In this document: positions 1 through 11,216 of the stretch, piece after piece
Position numbering within the stretch: position 1 is the stretch's first letter
How the letters are laid out: every line of letters starts with the position of its first letter
Source: Abelmoschus esculentus
Taxonomy: Eukaryota > Streptophyta > Magnoliopsida > Malvales > Malvaceae
NCBI GenBank assembly: GCA_035048815.1
Contig: JAUCBN010000028.1
Span: 8,611,001-8,675,000, forward strand
Length of the DNA stretch: 64,000 nucleotides
Direction of reading: 5' to 3'
Translations under genes and position numbers: made by a program
Notes under the pieces: model-generated
What the model saw: the letters and a program-made list of their open reading frames with translations, nothing else
The model's database searches: none
Told to the model about the DNA's origin: nothing

Positions 1-358
1 GTTTTACCTTAACAGCGGTGCTGTAAGCTGGAAAATTCTAAGCAAGATACAGTAGCTGATTCTACGACAAAGGCTGAGATATTGTAGCCAGTGAAGCAAC
101 AAAGGAAGCTGTTTGGATCAAAAAGTTCACATCCGAACTAGTGGTTGTTCCAAGCATATCAGATGCTATAGAACTCTGTTGTGACAACAATGGAGCCATT
201 GCACAAACAAAGAAACCTAGATCTCATCAACGATCCAAACATATTCTTAGACGCTCCCATCTCATTCCAGAGATCATAGATCGAGGAGATGTGGAGATAT
301 GTAAAGTACACACGGATGATAACATTGTTGATCTCTTGATGAAGCCTCTAACGTAATA
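1..358 (+). pseudogene. Ty1/copia polyprotein, RNase H C-terminus (partial, broken)
   Basis: This is the last part of a copia Pol polyprotein, the RNase H domain that removes RNA from the RNA/DNA hybrid during reverse transcription. Visible motifs are a degenerate SWKSSKQ-like and ADST-T-AE stretch across the first 130 bases, where the frame is broken, followed by a clean frame from about 141 with ELCCDNNGAIAQ, RSKHILRR and VHTDDNIVDLLMKPLT. The intact family reads close to HTDDNVADPLTKPL here. The gene enters from outside the window and ends with a stop at 354-356. A purine-rich tract (AGTGGGAGAT, 421-430) and an LTR follow directly, as expected for the 3' end of a copia element. The frame shift and the substituted conserved positions mark it as dead. 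Confidence 0.85.
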
Positions 359-430
359 GAAGCATGATCGTCACACTGAGTCACTCGGTATTAGATATGT
401 GAGTGATTGGTCTTAGTGCTAGTGGGAGAT

Positions 431-1231
431 TGTTAGAATATGTCAAAAGACCAATCATATGATGATTGTATGGATACTTTTATTTACCAATTTTATTGAA
501 TAAAAGCATTGCCATTATTGTTTTCAGATATATGTGTCACATAAACTGAGAAACAATAAGGTCCATATAATAATATATGTATTATAATTAAAAGATCCTT
601 AGTCTAGTATTATTATGGGTATGGACAATAATAATACGCTTAAGACTAACATATGATTAATTGATGACAATAAGTTGTCATTGACATAGAGATGTCAAAA
701 TTAATACATGAATATATTAGTAGAGAATAATATATTAGATTAACCCACTATGAGCATATATCTTGGATTATTATGTGACGGTCACAATATTGCTTATAGT
801 GACAACTATATGTATGATCCTTAGACTTGAGATTATTATTATCTCAACATATGTTGTTTTATGTTTTGATGCAGTTAAATGTGTTTCGTAATTAGTTACA
901 CTATAAAAACTGACGTTGGACATATTACAAAGTATGTAGTGAGATGTGAATGATCAAGATAAAATTTGTCCTTCCTACATAATAGGAAAATATATCAAAG
1001 GCCACTTGATTGAGTGAGACTAGAAATGCATAGCCATGCTTGAATACGTTGATATGAGATATCATAAATTATTCATTAAAAGTAGTTCACTTTAGATATC
1101 AAGAAACATTAGAATAGGCTATACAAGTGTGACTATTCCAAGACTTGTGCCCATTAAAGATATAAAAGGACAAAAGGATATAATACATTAAAAAAGTTGG
1201 TCACGGACATGATACATAGAATCATGATCTC
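431..1231 (+). mobile_element. Ty1/copia 3' LTR
   Basis: The LTR starts with TGTTAGAATATG immediately after the polypurine tract at 421-430. A TATA-like GATATAAAAGG lies near 1158. The right edge is uncertain: by about 1232 the sequence has become gypsy LTR sequence, and I cannot see a clean CA end or target-site duplication there. The 5' LTR is outside the window, so no age can be estimated. Confidence 0.7.
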
Positions 1232-1512
1232 TTATAGAAGGTCTTCCAAGTTTATTTCTTCTAGAAGGCTTTCCTGCGTGGCCTTGTCTTTGGGCTTTCT
1301 TCATGCTATCCAGCTCCGATCCTTGGGCTTCTTGACCAACAAAGTTCTCTTTATTTTTCTTTTCATCTTGCCTGCCATATTGCTACTTATCCTCTACTGC
1401 CTCGGCACCAGGTCCTGTCTCGGCCTCAGTTTGCTGCCGTGACAATGCTTCTTCCTGCACAGATACAAAAATGTAGTAAAGCTTGCCTTTTCTGTAAATG
1501 TAATGCTGCAGG
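1232..1512 (-). mobile_element. Ty3/gypsy LTR fragment (U3 part)
   Basis: This stretch matches 10050-10310 in the same orientation, for example the shared blocks CTTGTCTTTGGGCTT, CTTGCCTGCCATATTGCTAC and ACCAGGTCCTGTCTC. The 10050 copy lies inside the 3' LTR of a minus-strand gypsy element, so this is a U3 fragment of the same family. At 1512 it joins plus-strand coding sequence of the same family, which is not the normal order and implies a rearrangement. Confidence 0.7.
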
Positions 1513-2642
1513 TTTGAAACCCGGGCAATTCTAGGATCCTTTATGTGCACGAGTTAACCGATACACATAAAGGATCCTTTGCAAGGCAAAGTTTGAAATC
1601 CGAGGCCAAGCTTTGTAACACCTTTGTCAAGAGACGACTCACTCCAACCTCCCACAATAGCACAGTGGACCGAAGGAGATTGGTGTTCATCCAATCGATC
1701 ATCAACAAAAGGAGCATAAACGTTGGAGAAATTATTTTATGAGAAATCTACGAATGCGGTAAGAAGGATAAAGGCCCTTTGTATTTCCCTTGTTTAATCA
1801 CTGGTATTTGTAATACTGTTGGTATACCCACTGCCGAGACAGATGAATTCACACCCCATAGAAGGGGATGGAGAAGAGACTTCTGCCATAACATCATGCA
1901 GATTATGCAAGCAAAACCATTTTAGGCAACGCTGCAGCAGTTCACTACCCACACAACTATCGGGGCTGAGTACACGACAAACATACCTGACACTACCCAC
2001 ACCTCTGCCGCAACAGACCCATACCAGGAGATTCTATAAAGGATGACAACCATGGACATTAGGCAGCAGAGATACATGGAGTATCAAAGAGACTTCAACA
2101 ACACACTTGCTCAAATGATGCTCCACAACTTTCCAGACCAAGGGGTGTAGTTTCTAGAATTTCCCACAAACATGTTTGTAATAGCTGCACCCTACACAGA
2201 GACGACACCAGCTCTTGGAGGACCGAAATCATTCTTCCTCACAGGCCCTCATCAACAGTTTCACGCTGCTGGCCCATCTAGGGCAGCAGATTCTGCCGCA
2301 GCATCCTCTGCCAGCAGAAGACCTTCCAAGAGGAGGGCAATCTTCAGCACTCCCCCAAGATCCATGGGCAGTCTATCAGCTGAGATAGATGCCTACGTAC
2401 ATCAGAGTTCATACGCTGCCGAACCAAGCATTCACAATGTCGGGGCAGATCTAGAGAACGATGGAGGGACTGATGTAATGGAGACCAAAGATGAAGGAGA
2501 AAAAAAGATGAACGCTCCCATGCAAAGAACAACACCCACAGGAGTCCAGACACATAGACAAGCAAAGAGTCAGCCATCGCCATCACCAAGGATGCAGCAA
2601 TCAGCAACAAGATCCAACAAATTAATTGTGGAGGATAGATCT
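1513..2642 (+). pseudogene. Plant transposon-protein ORF (PF20167-like), copy A1, broken
   Basis: This is a degenerate copy of the 3' ORF carried by the gypsy family at 42630-51000. In order it shows FVKRRLTPTSHNSTVDRRR, INKRSINVGEII, ECGKKDKGPLYFPCLITG, DPYQEIL, the coiled-coil-like stretch MDIRQQRYMEYQ, and the low-complexity tail with RRPSKRRAIFSTP. The first three match the plant-only domain known as putative plant transposon protein (PF20167), whose function is not established. In-frame stops and at least two frame changes (near 1740, 1925 and 2150) inactivate it. The N-terminal third is missing: the copy begins at a rearranged junction with a perfect 15-base inverted repeat (1533-1547 and 1564-1578). 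Confidence 0.75.
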
Positions 2643-2933
2643 TCGAAGTCCTTATTAAATTTTTATGTTGTTTTTATTACTTGTTTCCTTTTTATATTTT
2701 GTTGCCTACTGCTTTTCCCTAGTTTAAGCATTGAGGATAATGCTTGGTTCGAGTTTGGGGGTGTAGAGCCACTGCCGAGGCAATTCACTACCGCAGTCCT
2801 GCCATAAAAAGGGAAGTTTTTAAGTGATATTTTAAAATATTTATGTCTGCCACCTTACTTGATTTGTTGTCCATACTCTTTCACTGCCCATCATCAGTAT
2901 TATTTTAGTTTATTCTATTGAGGCAATAGAAAT
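2643..2933 (+). other. Gypsy 3' internal region with a polypurine-tract-like motif
   Basis: This is non-coding sequence downstream of the transposon-protein ORF. It matches the reverse complement of 10990-11215. It holds the motif GAGTTTGGGGGTG near 2751 after a TTGAGGA-type lead, the internal polypurine-like motif of this family. It is cut off at 2933 (last bases GAAAT) by the LTR that starts at 2934. Confidence 0.6.
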
Positions 2934-5195
2934 TGTAACCCCCTTAGCCCGACCTAGACGGAACCGGCACCAATGGGTTACACGGGGAATATCAAACCAA
3001 ACCTACGAAGGTTCGATTCGATAAACAACCCTAAAACCTTTATATATTTTTTTATTTTATCTTTCCTAGATGCATAATCTTATTCCTACATGTCAAGGTC
3101 TCATACAAGGCATTAACGGAAACAAAGCAATCATAAACAAACGTCTGATTAAACACTTAAATAAATTAAGGACTAAAACGTAAAAATTTTAAATTCTATT
3201 AATAAAGTATAAATTCTTTTCATCAAAGTTCAATTTAACACTCAAGTGTCCTTCACGGTAAATTTCAAGTCAAACAGATCAGTCAAACATCATCAATTGC
3301 ATGTTTCTCTAATTTAGGGACCAAAATGCAAATCTTCCAAATTACAAGGACTTCATCCAAATTAGGTTAACCATCTTGAAATTAAATCAAATTTATGCAT
3401 GCATGCAAAATTTCAGCTCAAAATAACATCTGTAAATACCCTAATCGAACAAAGGAAGATATCCGGGACTAAAGTATAATTTCCAGCAACTTTCAATTCT
3501 TGGTAGTCAAAGGTTTCGAAACCTTCCAAAAGGTTTCGAAACTTCCCTGAAAGTTTTGAAACTTTTCGCGTCTAGTAACTTTCCAGAATTGAAATTGCTC
3601 GCAAGGTTTCGAAACCTTCCTGAAGGTTTCGAAACTATTTGACAAAGGTTTCGGAACCTTTACTAAGGTTTCAAAACTTTGGGTCTGGAACCCAAAAGTT
3701 CCTTTACACTAAGTGAACACCAATTACTCAATACTCAACCATTAATTACTACCATTAAATGCATCAGTCCTAGGTATAATTATCAATATATGACACATGA
3801 TTAACAACGTCATGGACATCAATCAAACTATAGGCATGCTTCCTAGGAGATGATTAGAACATAACAATCATACAAGTACATGCTTCAACAATCTAAATAA
3901 TTCCATAGTCCATCAATTAACTTTCAAGCAACATGAGTCTTATTTCAACATAAACCAAAATTTAAGTACATACTAATCCAAAGTCTAAGTACCCAGTCTC
4001 ACATAGGTTGGGTTACACATTGCCAAGTCCCAATTTATTTGCCAAAAACATACCAAATTCGAAGTAATCCTTCCCCTTGGTTTCCTTGCCACGAACGAAG
4101 CCCTAAGTGTCTTTATTTTTCTGCAAGGATGAAAAGAGAGCTTAAGCAAACATGCTTAGTGAGGAAGCTCTACACAAAATCATCAATGCATTTATTTAAA
4201 ACCATAATGAAACCATAATTTGCAATGCATCACTAAATCATGCATGCTAATATCTCATGTTCATGTTCATTAAACCATATGCATCCTTGAGTTTACACAA
4301 CCTTATAAAAACAATTTATAAATGGTGCACAATGTCCTTCTTAAATTTATATATGTATATTGGTATTCTAGTGACCACTTAATGTGAACCTTGAGTTCAC
4401 CAAATACACGGATCCATTGTTAGAGACCATTGTCTCGTCATGATACGAAGTCACCATTGACATGACACGAAGTCACCATTATAGCACTACCACGCACGAT
4501 CAGACACATAGTCACCTTTGTTATGTGTAGGCGACTCTACCATGCACGTTTAGACACAAAGTCACCCTTGTTACGTGTAGGCAATTTTCTGTATTCTCAA
4601 CTTTGTTTATAGTGCACTTAAGACAATCCTAATGACATGTCATTCGTATTCGAATCTAAAGTTAGTGTCACTAAGCCAATATCATAATCAAATGTGCATG
4701 ATAACTTACTGCTCATAATACATGCATAATATGTTCAACAAATGAACCAAAGCCATGTCCAAAGGCACTATCATATATAAGGCAATTAACCATATTGTAT
4801 TCTAAATTATTTCTCATAATTTTCCATAATCATGGATGCTAAATAAGCTATGCATTTCAGCAAGTATTTCTCATGTATGTACCAATTCAAATCATGTTCA
4901 TGCATTTCCAAGAATCTCATTGCATTACCAACATAATGCCTTTATCGAATGTAGCCAAAACTCATGTTAATTTATCAAAACATTTACTTTACTTACTCTT
5001 GAACTATGGAAGGTTTTCATACTCTTCCATAGTCCCCAAAACAGAACCGTACCAAACAGGATTCGCTTTAAGTCCAAAAACACTCATCGATAAGCGAAAC
5101 GAGCTTTCGCTGATTTCTCGACAATCACGCCAATGCACCAGCACTCAAGTACCTTCTTGTACCTCTTCTATAATATTAAAAATAGAGCATTCTCA
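2934..5195 (-). mobile_element. Truncated long Ty3/gypsy LTR (chromovirus Tekay/Del-like)
   Basis: It begins TGTAACCCCCTTAGCCCG and is closely similar over its length to the solo LTR at 19986-23516. Shared landmarks include the AAGGTTTCGAAACC array, the TGACACGAAGTCACC repeats and CTTCCATAGTCCCCAAAA. Similarity stops at about 5195, so roughly the last 1.2 kb (the U3 side) is missing. I place it on the minus strand because intact copies end ATGTTACA, which reads TGTAACAT as an LTR start on the other strand. Long LTRs of this kind are usual for Tekay/Del chromoviruses. The 163-codon and other ORFs here are chance ORFs. Confidence 0.75.
3509..3680. repeat. TTTCGAAA palindrome array inside the LTR
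   Basis: About nine irregularly spaced, partly degenerate copies of the palindrome AAGGTTTCGAAACCTT (core TTTCGAAA) are seen. The solo LTR at 19986-23516 carries the same array at about 20550-20722. Confidence 0.8.
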
Positions 5196-5868
5196 CATTA
5201 TCGTACGGGAATTCTATACGCACGGGCCAATGCCACTATCAAGATTGAGAGATCTCCTGCCTCCAACCAATCCAGGCCAATGCCACTATCGTACGGGAAT
5301 TCTATACGCACGGGCCAAGCAAGGACTCTCTTTTTGTCCACTGCTGAGGCAAGCCTGTACGTGATGTTCATACCGAATTCATGGAGGATATCACCGCTGA
5401 AGATTATGAGCTGATAAAGGATGACCTTTGCTACGACAATACCCCTTGGGAATCCGGTTCTCATAAAGGATCCGTGGCAAGGCAGAACCTTAAACCCAAG
5501 GTCACGCTTTGGAACACCTTTATAAAGAGACGCCTCATCCCAACCTCCTATAACAGTACAGTGGACCGAAGGAGATTGGTGCTCATCCAATCGATCATCA
5601 GCAAAAGGAGCATCAACGTTGGAGAAATCATTCTAAGAGAAATTTACTAATGCGGTAAGAAGGATAAAGGCCCATTATATTTTCCTTGTTTAATTACTGG
5701 TATTTATAATGCTACAGGTGTACCCACTACCGAAACAGATGAATTCACAGCCCATAGAAGAGGATGAACCAGAGACTTCTACCATAAGATCATGTAGATC
5801 ACGCAAGCAGAACCAGTTCAGGTAACTCTACAGTAGTTCACTGCTGACACTGCTACCGGGGCCTGATA
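5196..5868 (+). pseudogene. Plant transposon-protein ORF (PF20167-like), copy A2, N-terminal half
   Basis: This second plus-strand fragment covers the N-terminal and central domain: REFYTHGP, AEDYELIKDDLCYDN, WNTFIKRRLIPTSYNSTVD, SKRSINVGEIIL and KGPLYFPCLITG. It overlaps the part of the protein present in copy A1, so it is a separate copy. Several stops interrupt it (for example after REIY at about 5648). A 30-base block, TCGTACGGGAATTC through CGGGCCAA, is repeated at 5196 and 5290. The right end is cut at 5868 by the Athila-like LTR that starts TGATAACTCC. Confidence 0.75.
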
Positions 5869-7698
5869 ACTCCACAAAAAGGATATATTTTAGGCCTTTT
5901 TACTTAAGTTATTGAGTATCCTTAGGCTCATATAGGTTCATTTAGTTATGCATTTAGGTTCAAAACATTGCATTTAGTCTTGTAGATATGCCTTAGCATT
6001 TTTATGTGGTAATAGGTCCTATTTAATGGGAAAGGTAGTTCTTTTTAGTAGTGTTGTGTAGGTAAAGTAAAACGGAAGTTGAGACAATTTGGCATGGCAT
6101 TCTCAAAAGGATAGTAGAATGAAAATGCCATGGCAAAGCTAGAGAACTCCTAGGCTGAGCTAAACGACAAAGAGATATTTTGATAAGAGTGCTAGCTAGT
6201 GCTACCACAGCCGATTGAGACCACTACAGCTGGACACAGCCACCTTAATAGGGGACCACAACGAATATCGCCTGTATGCGACCCACGTCAGTAGGGGACC
6301 ACTATCACCTCCGTCAGTCCTATAGAAATGCCAAGACAAAATGAGGGCAGAAATGGATTTCTACACATTTTTTAAGGTTTTTCACCCTCTTTAAAAGACA
6401 TGGTGACCTACACACAAAAGAGAGGCTTTTGGAGGAACACAACACAGAAAAAGAGGCACCTTTAGGGCGGTTTTGAGCTCCCACCTTTCTCCTCCAAACT
6501 CCGGCCAAGGGGACCTCCATTGATAGAACTCGAAGGGAGTGGTGTGCTAGGCACCCGAGAGGGGCTAGCACACCAAGGTGTCTCATGGTGGTTGAAGAGT
6601 CGACGGTGGTGCACACCGAGGGTGTCTTCTAGTCCTTCTCTCTTGCTTTATTTTATTTTATCTTTTCATGAGGATGATTGTTAGGTGTTTAAGATTTATG
6701 TGGATGATTTATCTTAACATTTAGCCCCACCATGAAGCTTTGTTTCGATGGTTGTTTTTATGAGTGACTATCTTTCATCTTTATTTAATATATTGCCTAC
6801 TATGTGTTTGTATATTTGCTTTGCTCATTGTTGGTAATTATTTAAACATTGTAAGTTGCACGAGTGTCCCTTGTTTAGATACATGTTAGAGCACTCGAGA
6901 GAGACGTAACTATAGATCCTTAGATCATCCGAGAGGATCTAAGGGAGGATCTACGTGAGCAATGGGTTTTAGACTACAAATAGGGCCTAGTTGGATCCTA
7001 GAGCACTTGAGAGAGGTGTAGGTGAAGACTTCAACGACTAAAAGGAGTGTACTTTACCGATAGACTAAGGGATCATTCGCGTGACAGGCAAAAATACCAT
7101 GGCATTTTAGACTATCAGGTTCCTATGACTTGAGAGAGCGGGAAACTTTAGAAACCTCTATCGAGTAGGTATACACCGTAGTAGATATATGTTAGGTAGG
7201 GATAAGGGGTAGGAAACCATAGAAGCCACCATCAGTCATTCTCTAGAGAGTTCATTAATAGAGGAGAAGTACAATATATTGTTTAACATGTTCTTGCATT
7301 TTGTTTTTGCCTCCGCATTTACAATTTACTTTCTTTACTTGTTATCTTGCGATCACTCTGCTATACACTCAAATACCACCTTCATACATTGACCTTGCCA
7401 TCATCATCTATTCTATTTCGCCTTGGCAAATTTTAGTTGCTTGCACTCTAGAATTGCCATAGCATTTCCATCTTACACATTCATCGTACGTATCTATTTT
7501 CTCGTGTTTATATCTTTATCTTTGTTTTCTTTTTTTAGTGACAACCCTTTTTATCGTGGCAAATTTGAATACACACTTTACCCTAGATCCTCATGGGAAC
7601 GATACTTACTCACCATATTATTACTTGTATGGCTGTGAATACTTGTACATATATGTGTGTTCACATACATCATTTATAGTACTACACAGAACACACCA
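5869..7698 (+). mobile_element. Athila-like Ty3/gypsy 5' LTR
   Basis: It starts TGATAACTCCAC and ends ACACACCA, six bases before a primer-binding site. The length of about 1.83 kb suits Athila-type LTRs. The ORFs inside it, including a 98-codon minus-strand one, have no recognisable features. The body of the element follows on the plus strand with gag. No partner 3' LTR is in the window. Confidence 0.75.
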
Positions 7699-7704
7699 TG
7701 TTTT

Positions 7705-7722
7705 TGGCACCGTTGTCGGGGA
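7705..7722 (+). other. Primer-binding site, tRNA-Asp type
   Basis: TGGCACCGTTGTCGGGGA is nearly complementary to the 3' end of plant tRNA-Asp, the primer typical of Athila/Tat elements. The same site, slightly mutated, occurs on the minus strand at 49607-49624. Confidence 0.8.
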
Positions 7723-7825
7723 TCTATCTATCTAAAGTTTTTCATTTTTGTTTTGGCATTTTTGTTTTGCTTAGTTTATTCTTCTAGTTCAGTTTTACTT
7801 GTTTTATTTGCTTTCCTTTTCAATG

Positions 7826-9130
7826 TATGTCCAGATGGTCTACTGACGGACCTCTCTATCCTATAGTGCCTGAAATTGAGCGTTTGTTTCATCGAAGAAG
7901 GCGTACTCAGCATACAACTATGAACCCATTCATGACCTAATAGTTCAAATTGTCGTGGCAAATCAGCATGCTGCTGCACCTCGACTGAGAGCTATTAGAG
8001 ATCATTTAAATCCTATCTTGGATGATCTTAATCCTGGCATTTTGGCCCTAGAAATTACATCAACACATTTCGATCTTAAGTCTGTTATGTTCAATATGCT
8101 TAAATCGATTGGTCAACTTGGAGGTATGGTACATGAAGATGCAAAGGAACATATCAGGGTATTTTTAGAAGTTTGTGACTCATTCCTTCAACAAGGAGTT
8201 CGTGAGGATGTCTTGAAACTCAAGTTATTTCCTTATTCTCTATGTGGTCGAGCAAGGGGATGGTTGAGTGCAGTACCATCCGAATCGATGGAGTCATGGG
8301 CTGATTTATACAAGAGCTTTTTGCTACGGTATAATCCTCCGAATCTCAATACTCAACTAAGAAATGACATTGCTTCTTTTTGACAAGGTGACGACGAGTC
8401 ATTGTGCGAATATTGGGATCGATACAAGGGACTACTTCGCAAGTGTACAAATCATGGATTTCATGATTGGACTCAAGTTGTAAAGTTCTACAATGGAGTC
8501 AATGCACCAACTAGGATGATGCTAGATGCCTCGACAAATTGAACTTTGCTAGACAAATCACCCGAGGAGGCATTTGATATTCTTGATAAAATTGTCAACA
8601 ATGACTATCAATTTCCTTCTACAAGACTTGAAACCAGGAGGAAGGCCCAAGTGACATTTGAGCTTGATATGAAAAACTCATTATCCGCCCAACTCTCAGC
8701 TATCACCAACATGTTGAAGAGTATTTAACGTTCCAATGAAGTGAAGGAAGTGAAGATCGCCAGTTCAGTATGTCTGATATGTCATGGCAATCATCATGAG
8801 AGTAAGTGCCAAGGAAGCCATGAGACAGCGAATTATGTGAGCAATTTCAACCGAGGCAACAACAATCCCTACTCAAACACCTATAATCCAGGATGGAGAT
8901 AGCATCCGAATTTTCATGGGGAAACCAAGGACCCATCAATCTTAATCCCCTAGTGCAGAACCAAAATTAGCATGAGCCCCAGAATTTTCAACCGAATATG
9001 CCCTAGCATAATCAGAGCAAGGGGGCTGCATCATCATCAAATATTAGTTCTTTAGAGACGACTATGCAAGATTTTATTTTAATTACCAAGACGATGCTTC
9101 AAGAGCATTGTGAAATTAGTGTGCAATTAG
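7826..9130 (+). pseudogene. Athila/Tat-type gag, broken and truncated
   Basis: Gag forms the particle that packages retrotransposon RNA. The longest clean piece is 7955-8383. It shows HFDLKSVMFNML, EDAKEHIRVFLEVC, LKLKLFPYSLCGRARGWL and the WADLYKSFLLRY block, which are the hallmarks of the retrotransposon gag domain (PF03732). It continues with APTRMMLDAS, an LSAQLSAITNML coiled stretch and a zinc knuckle CLICHGNHHESKC (C-x2-C-x3-H-x4-C) near 8779-8817. Stops at 8382, 8540 and 8727 and others kill it. Coding similarity runs to about 9130, where it meets an LTR of opposite orientation that lacks its own terminal bases, so the junction is a rearrangement rather than a clean insertion. Confidence 0.85.
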
Positions 9131-10420
9131 TGCAAGTGAACACGCCGTAAGTAATAAAATGATAAGTATATTAGATATCGTCTCTACAGGGATTGATGTA
9201 CTTAATATGTCTTCTTACTCTGTAAAAAGAAATAAAATAAAGAACACAAGTAGTTGAGTTTTGATTAAGCTAAATAAAGTAATTAAAGAAAGCTAAATAA
9301 AAGGAGATCAAAATGAGAAAAAGGTCAGGATCTAGCTGTGTTGTATAGTGGATTTGATTGAACTGTTTTTGTCCAATGCAATTGTACTACACTACCTCGA
9401 CAGTACTGTAGATTATTATCTCGACAGCGATAGTTTTTTCTGTCGTGGCAATCCCTTGCTCTTGAGCAGATTTTACCAAAGTTCGGCAAAATGTCCTTTG
9501 ATTGTTTCGCTTATCCCTAAGTCGAAACACTATTGATGACTAGTCCTAGATGATACCTCTCAACGTTAATCAATTATAACCAATAACCAATCTCACACTT
9601 CTTTTAGACGTTAAAACTCCAACCTATCCCTAGGTCAAGTTAGTATTTTCCAATCAAGTCAAATATCGTACTTACTCCTTTCATGAGTCTAATTTTCTCG
9701 AGTCTAGACAAATAGATTACTCACAAACTTATCTCCCAAGCTTGGATGTAAGAACAAAGAATGGCAAAGAGTAAGCAAACTTTGATATTTTATTGTATTG
9801 AAAACAAGAACAAGATACAATCTCTTCTCACTAATACTCAACAACCTTCACCTAAACCCTAAGAAAGCTTAGAATATGATGGAAAGAAGAACAACAATGA
9901 TTCCTAGGGTGAACTCTCTCAATTCGTCTCTCTCTCATCCCTTGGACGACTATGCCTTATATAGGCTTGGCCTAGGGCAAATCTTTCCTAAATAGAATAC
10001 AACTTAGAGTAGGAAACAAGTTATGTACATATTTTAAATATTTCCAAGTTTAATTCTTCTAGAAGGTTTTCTCGCGTGGCCTTGTCTTTGGGCTTTTCTT
10101 GTGTTGTCCAACTCCGATCCTTGGGCTTCTTGTCCAGCAACGTTCTCATTTTTCTCCTCAGCTTGCCTGCCATATTGCTACTTGTCCTCTACTACCTCGA
10201 CACCAGGTCCTGTCTCAACCATAGTTTGCTATCGCGGTAATACTTTTTCTTGCACAGACATAAAAATGTAGTAAAGTATGTCTTTTCTATAAATATTATC
10301 TTTAATAGCATAATCCCTAAATATATCATATTAAGTATATGCATTGGTCCAAGTAGGTGTAGAATTGATGATAAATGCCCATGAAAAGTGTAGAAAGTAA
10401 TAGTGAGTTGACACTTATCA
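9131..10420 (-). mobile_element. Ty3/gypsy 3' LTR, element B (about 35 terminal bases missing)
   Basis: Read on the minus strand the LTR begins TGATAAGTGTCAACTCAC at 10420, next to the purine-rich tract GAGTTTGGGTGTG (10421-10433). It carries a TATA box (CCTATATAAGG, near 9960) and the block CAATCCCTGTAGAGACGATA at 9176-9195. It is related to but clearly diverged from the LTRs of the element at 42630-51000. The outer end is truncated at 9131, where the other family members have about 33 more bases. Confidence 0.75.
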
Positions 10421-11216
10421 CACACCCAAACTCGAACTATTGCTTGTCCTCAAACAATGCAAACCATCAATTTGTCAAACTCTATTCTTTGTCTTATGTT
10501 TCCATCTATTCTCCCACCATAACTATGTCTATTCTTTAGACTTAACCTTTCGGTTACCTAAGGGTGTACCTAGAAGACAAACTATAAGGTTTAGTGTGTG
10601 TGTGCGTTTTTGTGGACAAGTTTGATTAAGGGACTTCTTAGATAAACTCTAAGTTCAAGACAAATAGACTTGAATTTAGTGTACTCTTCTTAAAACAACA
10701 ACTCCTTTAGCCAATTTCAGGCACCTCAAGGATTGTGTTTTCTCCTTCTTATTTTCTTATTTCTTTTACTATTCTTTTAAACATACTAGAGCCAATTTCG
10801 GGTACCTCTAGCATGAAGAAGAATATTTCCTAGAGCCGATTATAGGCACCTCTAGTCACTTTTCTAAAGATCTAAGTCTTTAGAATTCCTATAGCCAAAC
10901 AAGTCCCAAAAGTGTTTTAAGTTCCACCTTATACTAAGCTTATAAGTTTTTCTCCTCAAGTATCCTAGAATCAAGCCATGAAAACAGAACCTAACTATGG
11001 TAAGGAAAAAGATTTCTATTGCCTTAAAAGAATAAACTAAAACAATACTAATGATGGACAGTGCAAGAGTATGGGCAACAATTTCAAGTAAAATGGTGAA
11101 CATAGAGAAAAAATTTATCACTTAAAAACTCCCTTTTCATGGCTCGGCCGTGGCAATAGATTGCCTCAGCAGTGGCTCTACACCCACAAACTCAAACCAA
11201 CCATTGTCCTCAATGC
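10421..11216 (-). other. Element B 3' internal region with two polypurine-tract-like motifs
   Basis: This is non-coding. Reading the minus strand, a TTGAGGACAATGGTTGG lead and GAGTTTGTGGGTG occur near 11217-11185. A second TTGAGGACAAGCAATAG lead and GAGTTTGGGTGTG lie directly against the LTR at 10458-10421. The same two-motif layout is present in the intact element at 44001-44850. The gene-free stretch otherwise holds AT-rich sequence and scattered AGAGCCAATTTCGGGCACCTC repeats on the plus strand. Confidence 0.6.

Noticed and set aside
4873..5364. 163-codon plus-strand ORF
   Set aside because: It runs across the truncated LTR and its junction with another fragment; no domain, and the codons are shadows of repeat sequence.
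6220..6240. CACTACAGC as a left CACTA terminus
   Set aside because: It lies inside an Athila-like LTR, continues CTGGACAC rather than AAAACTGAC, and has no subterminal repeats.
7700..7725. A tRNA-Asp gene
   Set aside because: Only the 18-base primer-site complement is present; no cloverleaf around it. No tRNA or rRNA gene was recognised anywhere in the window.
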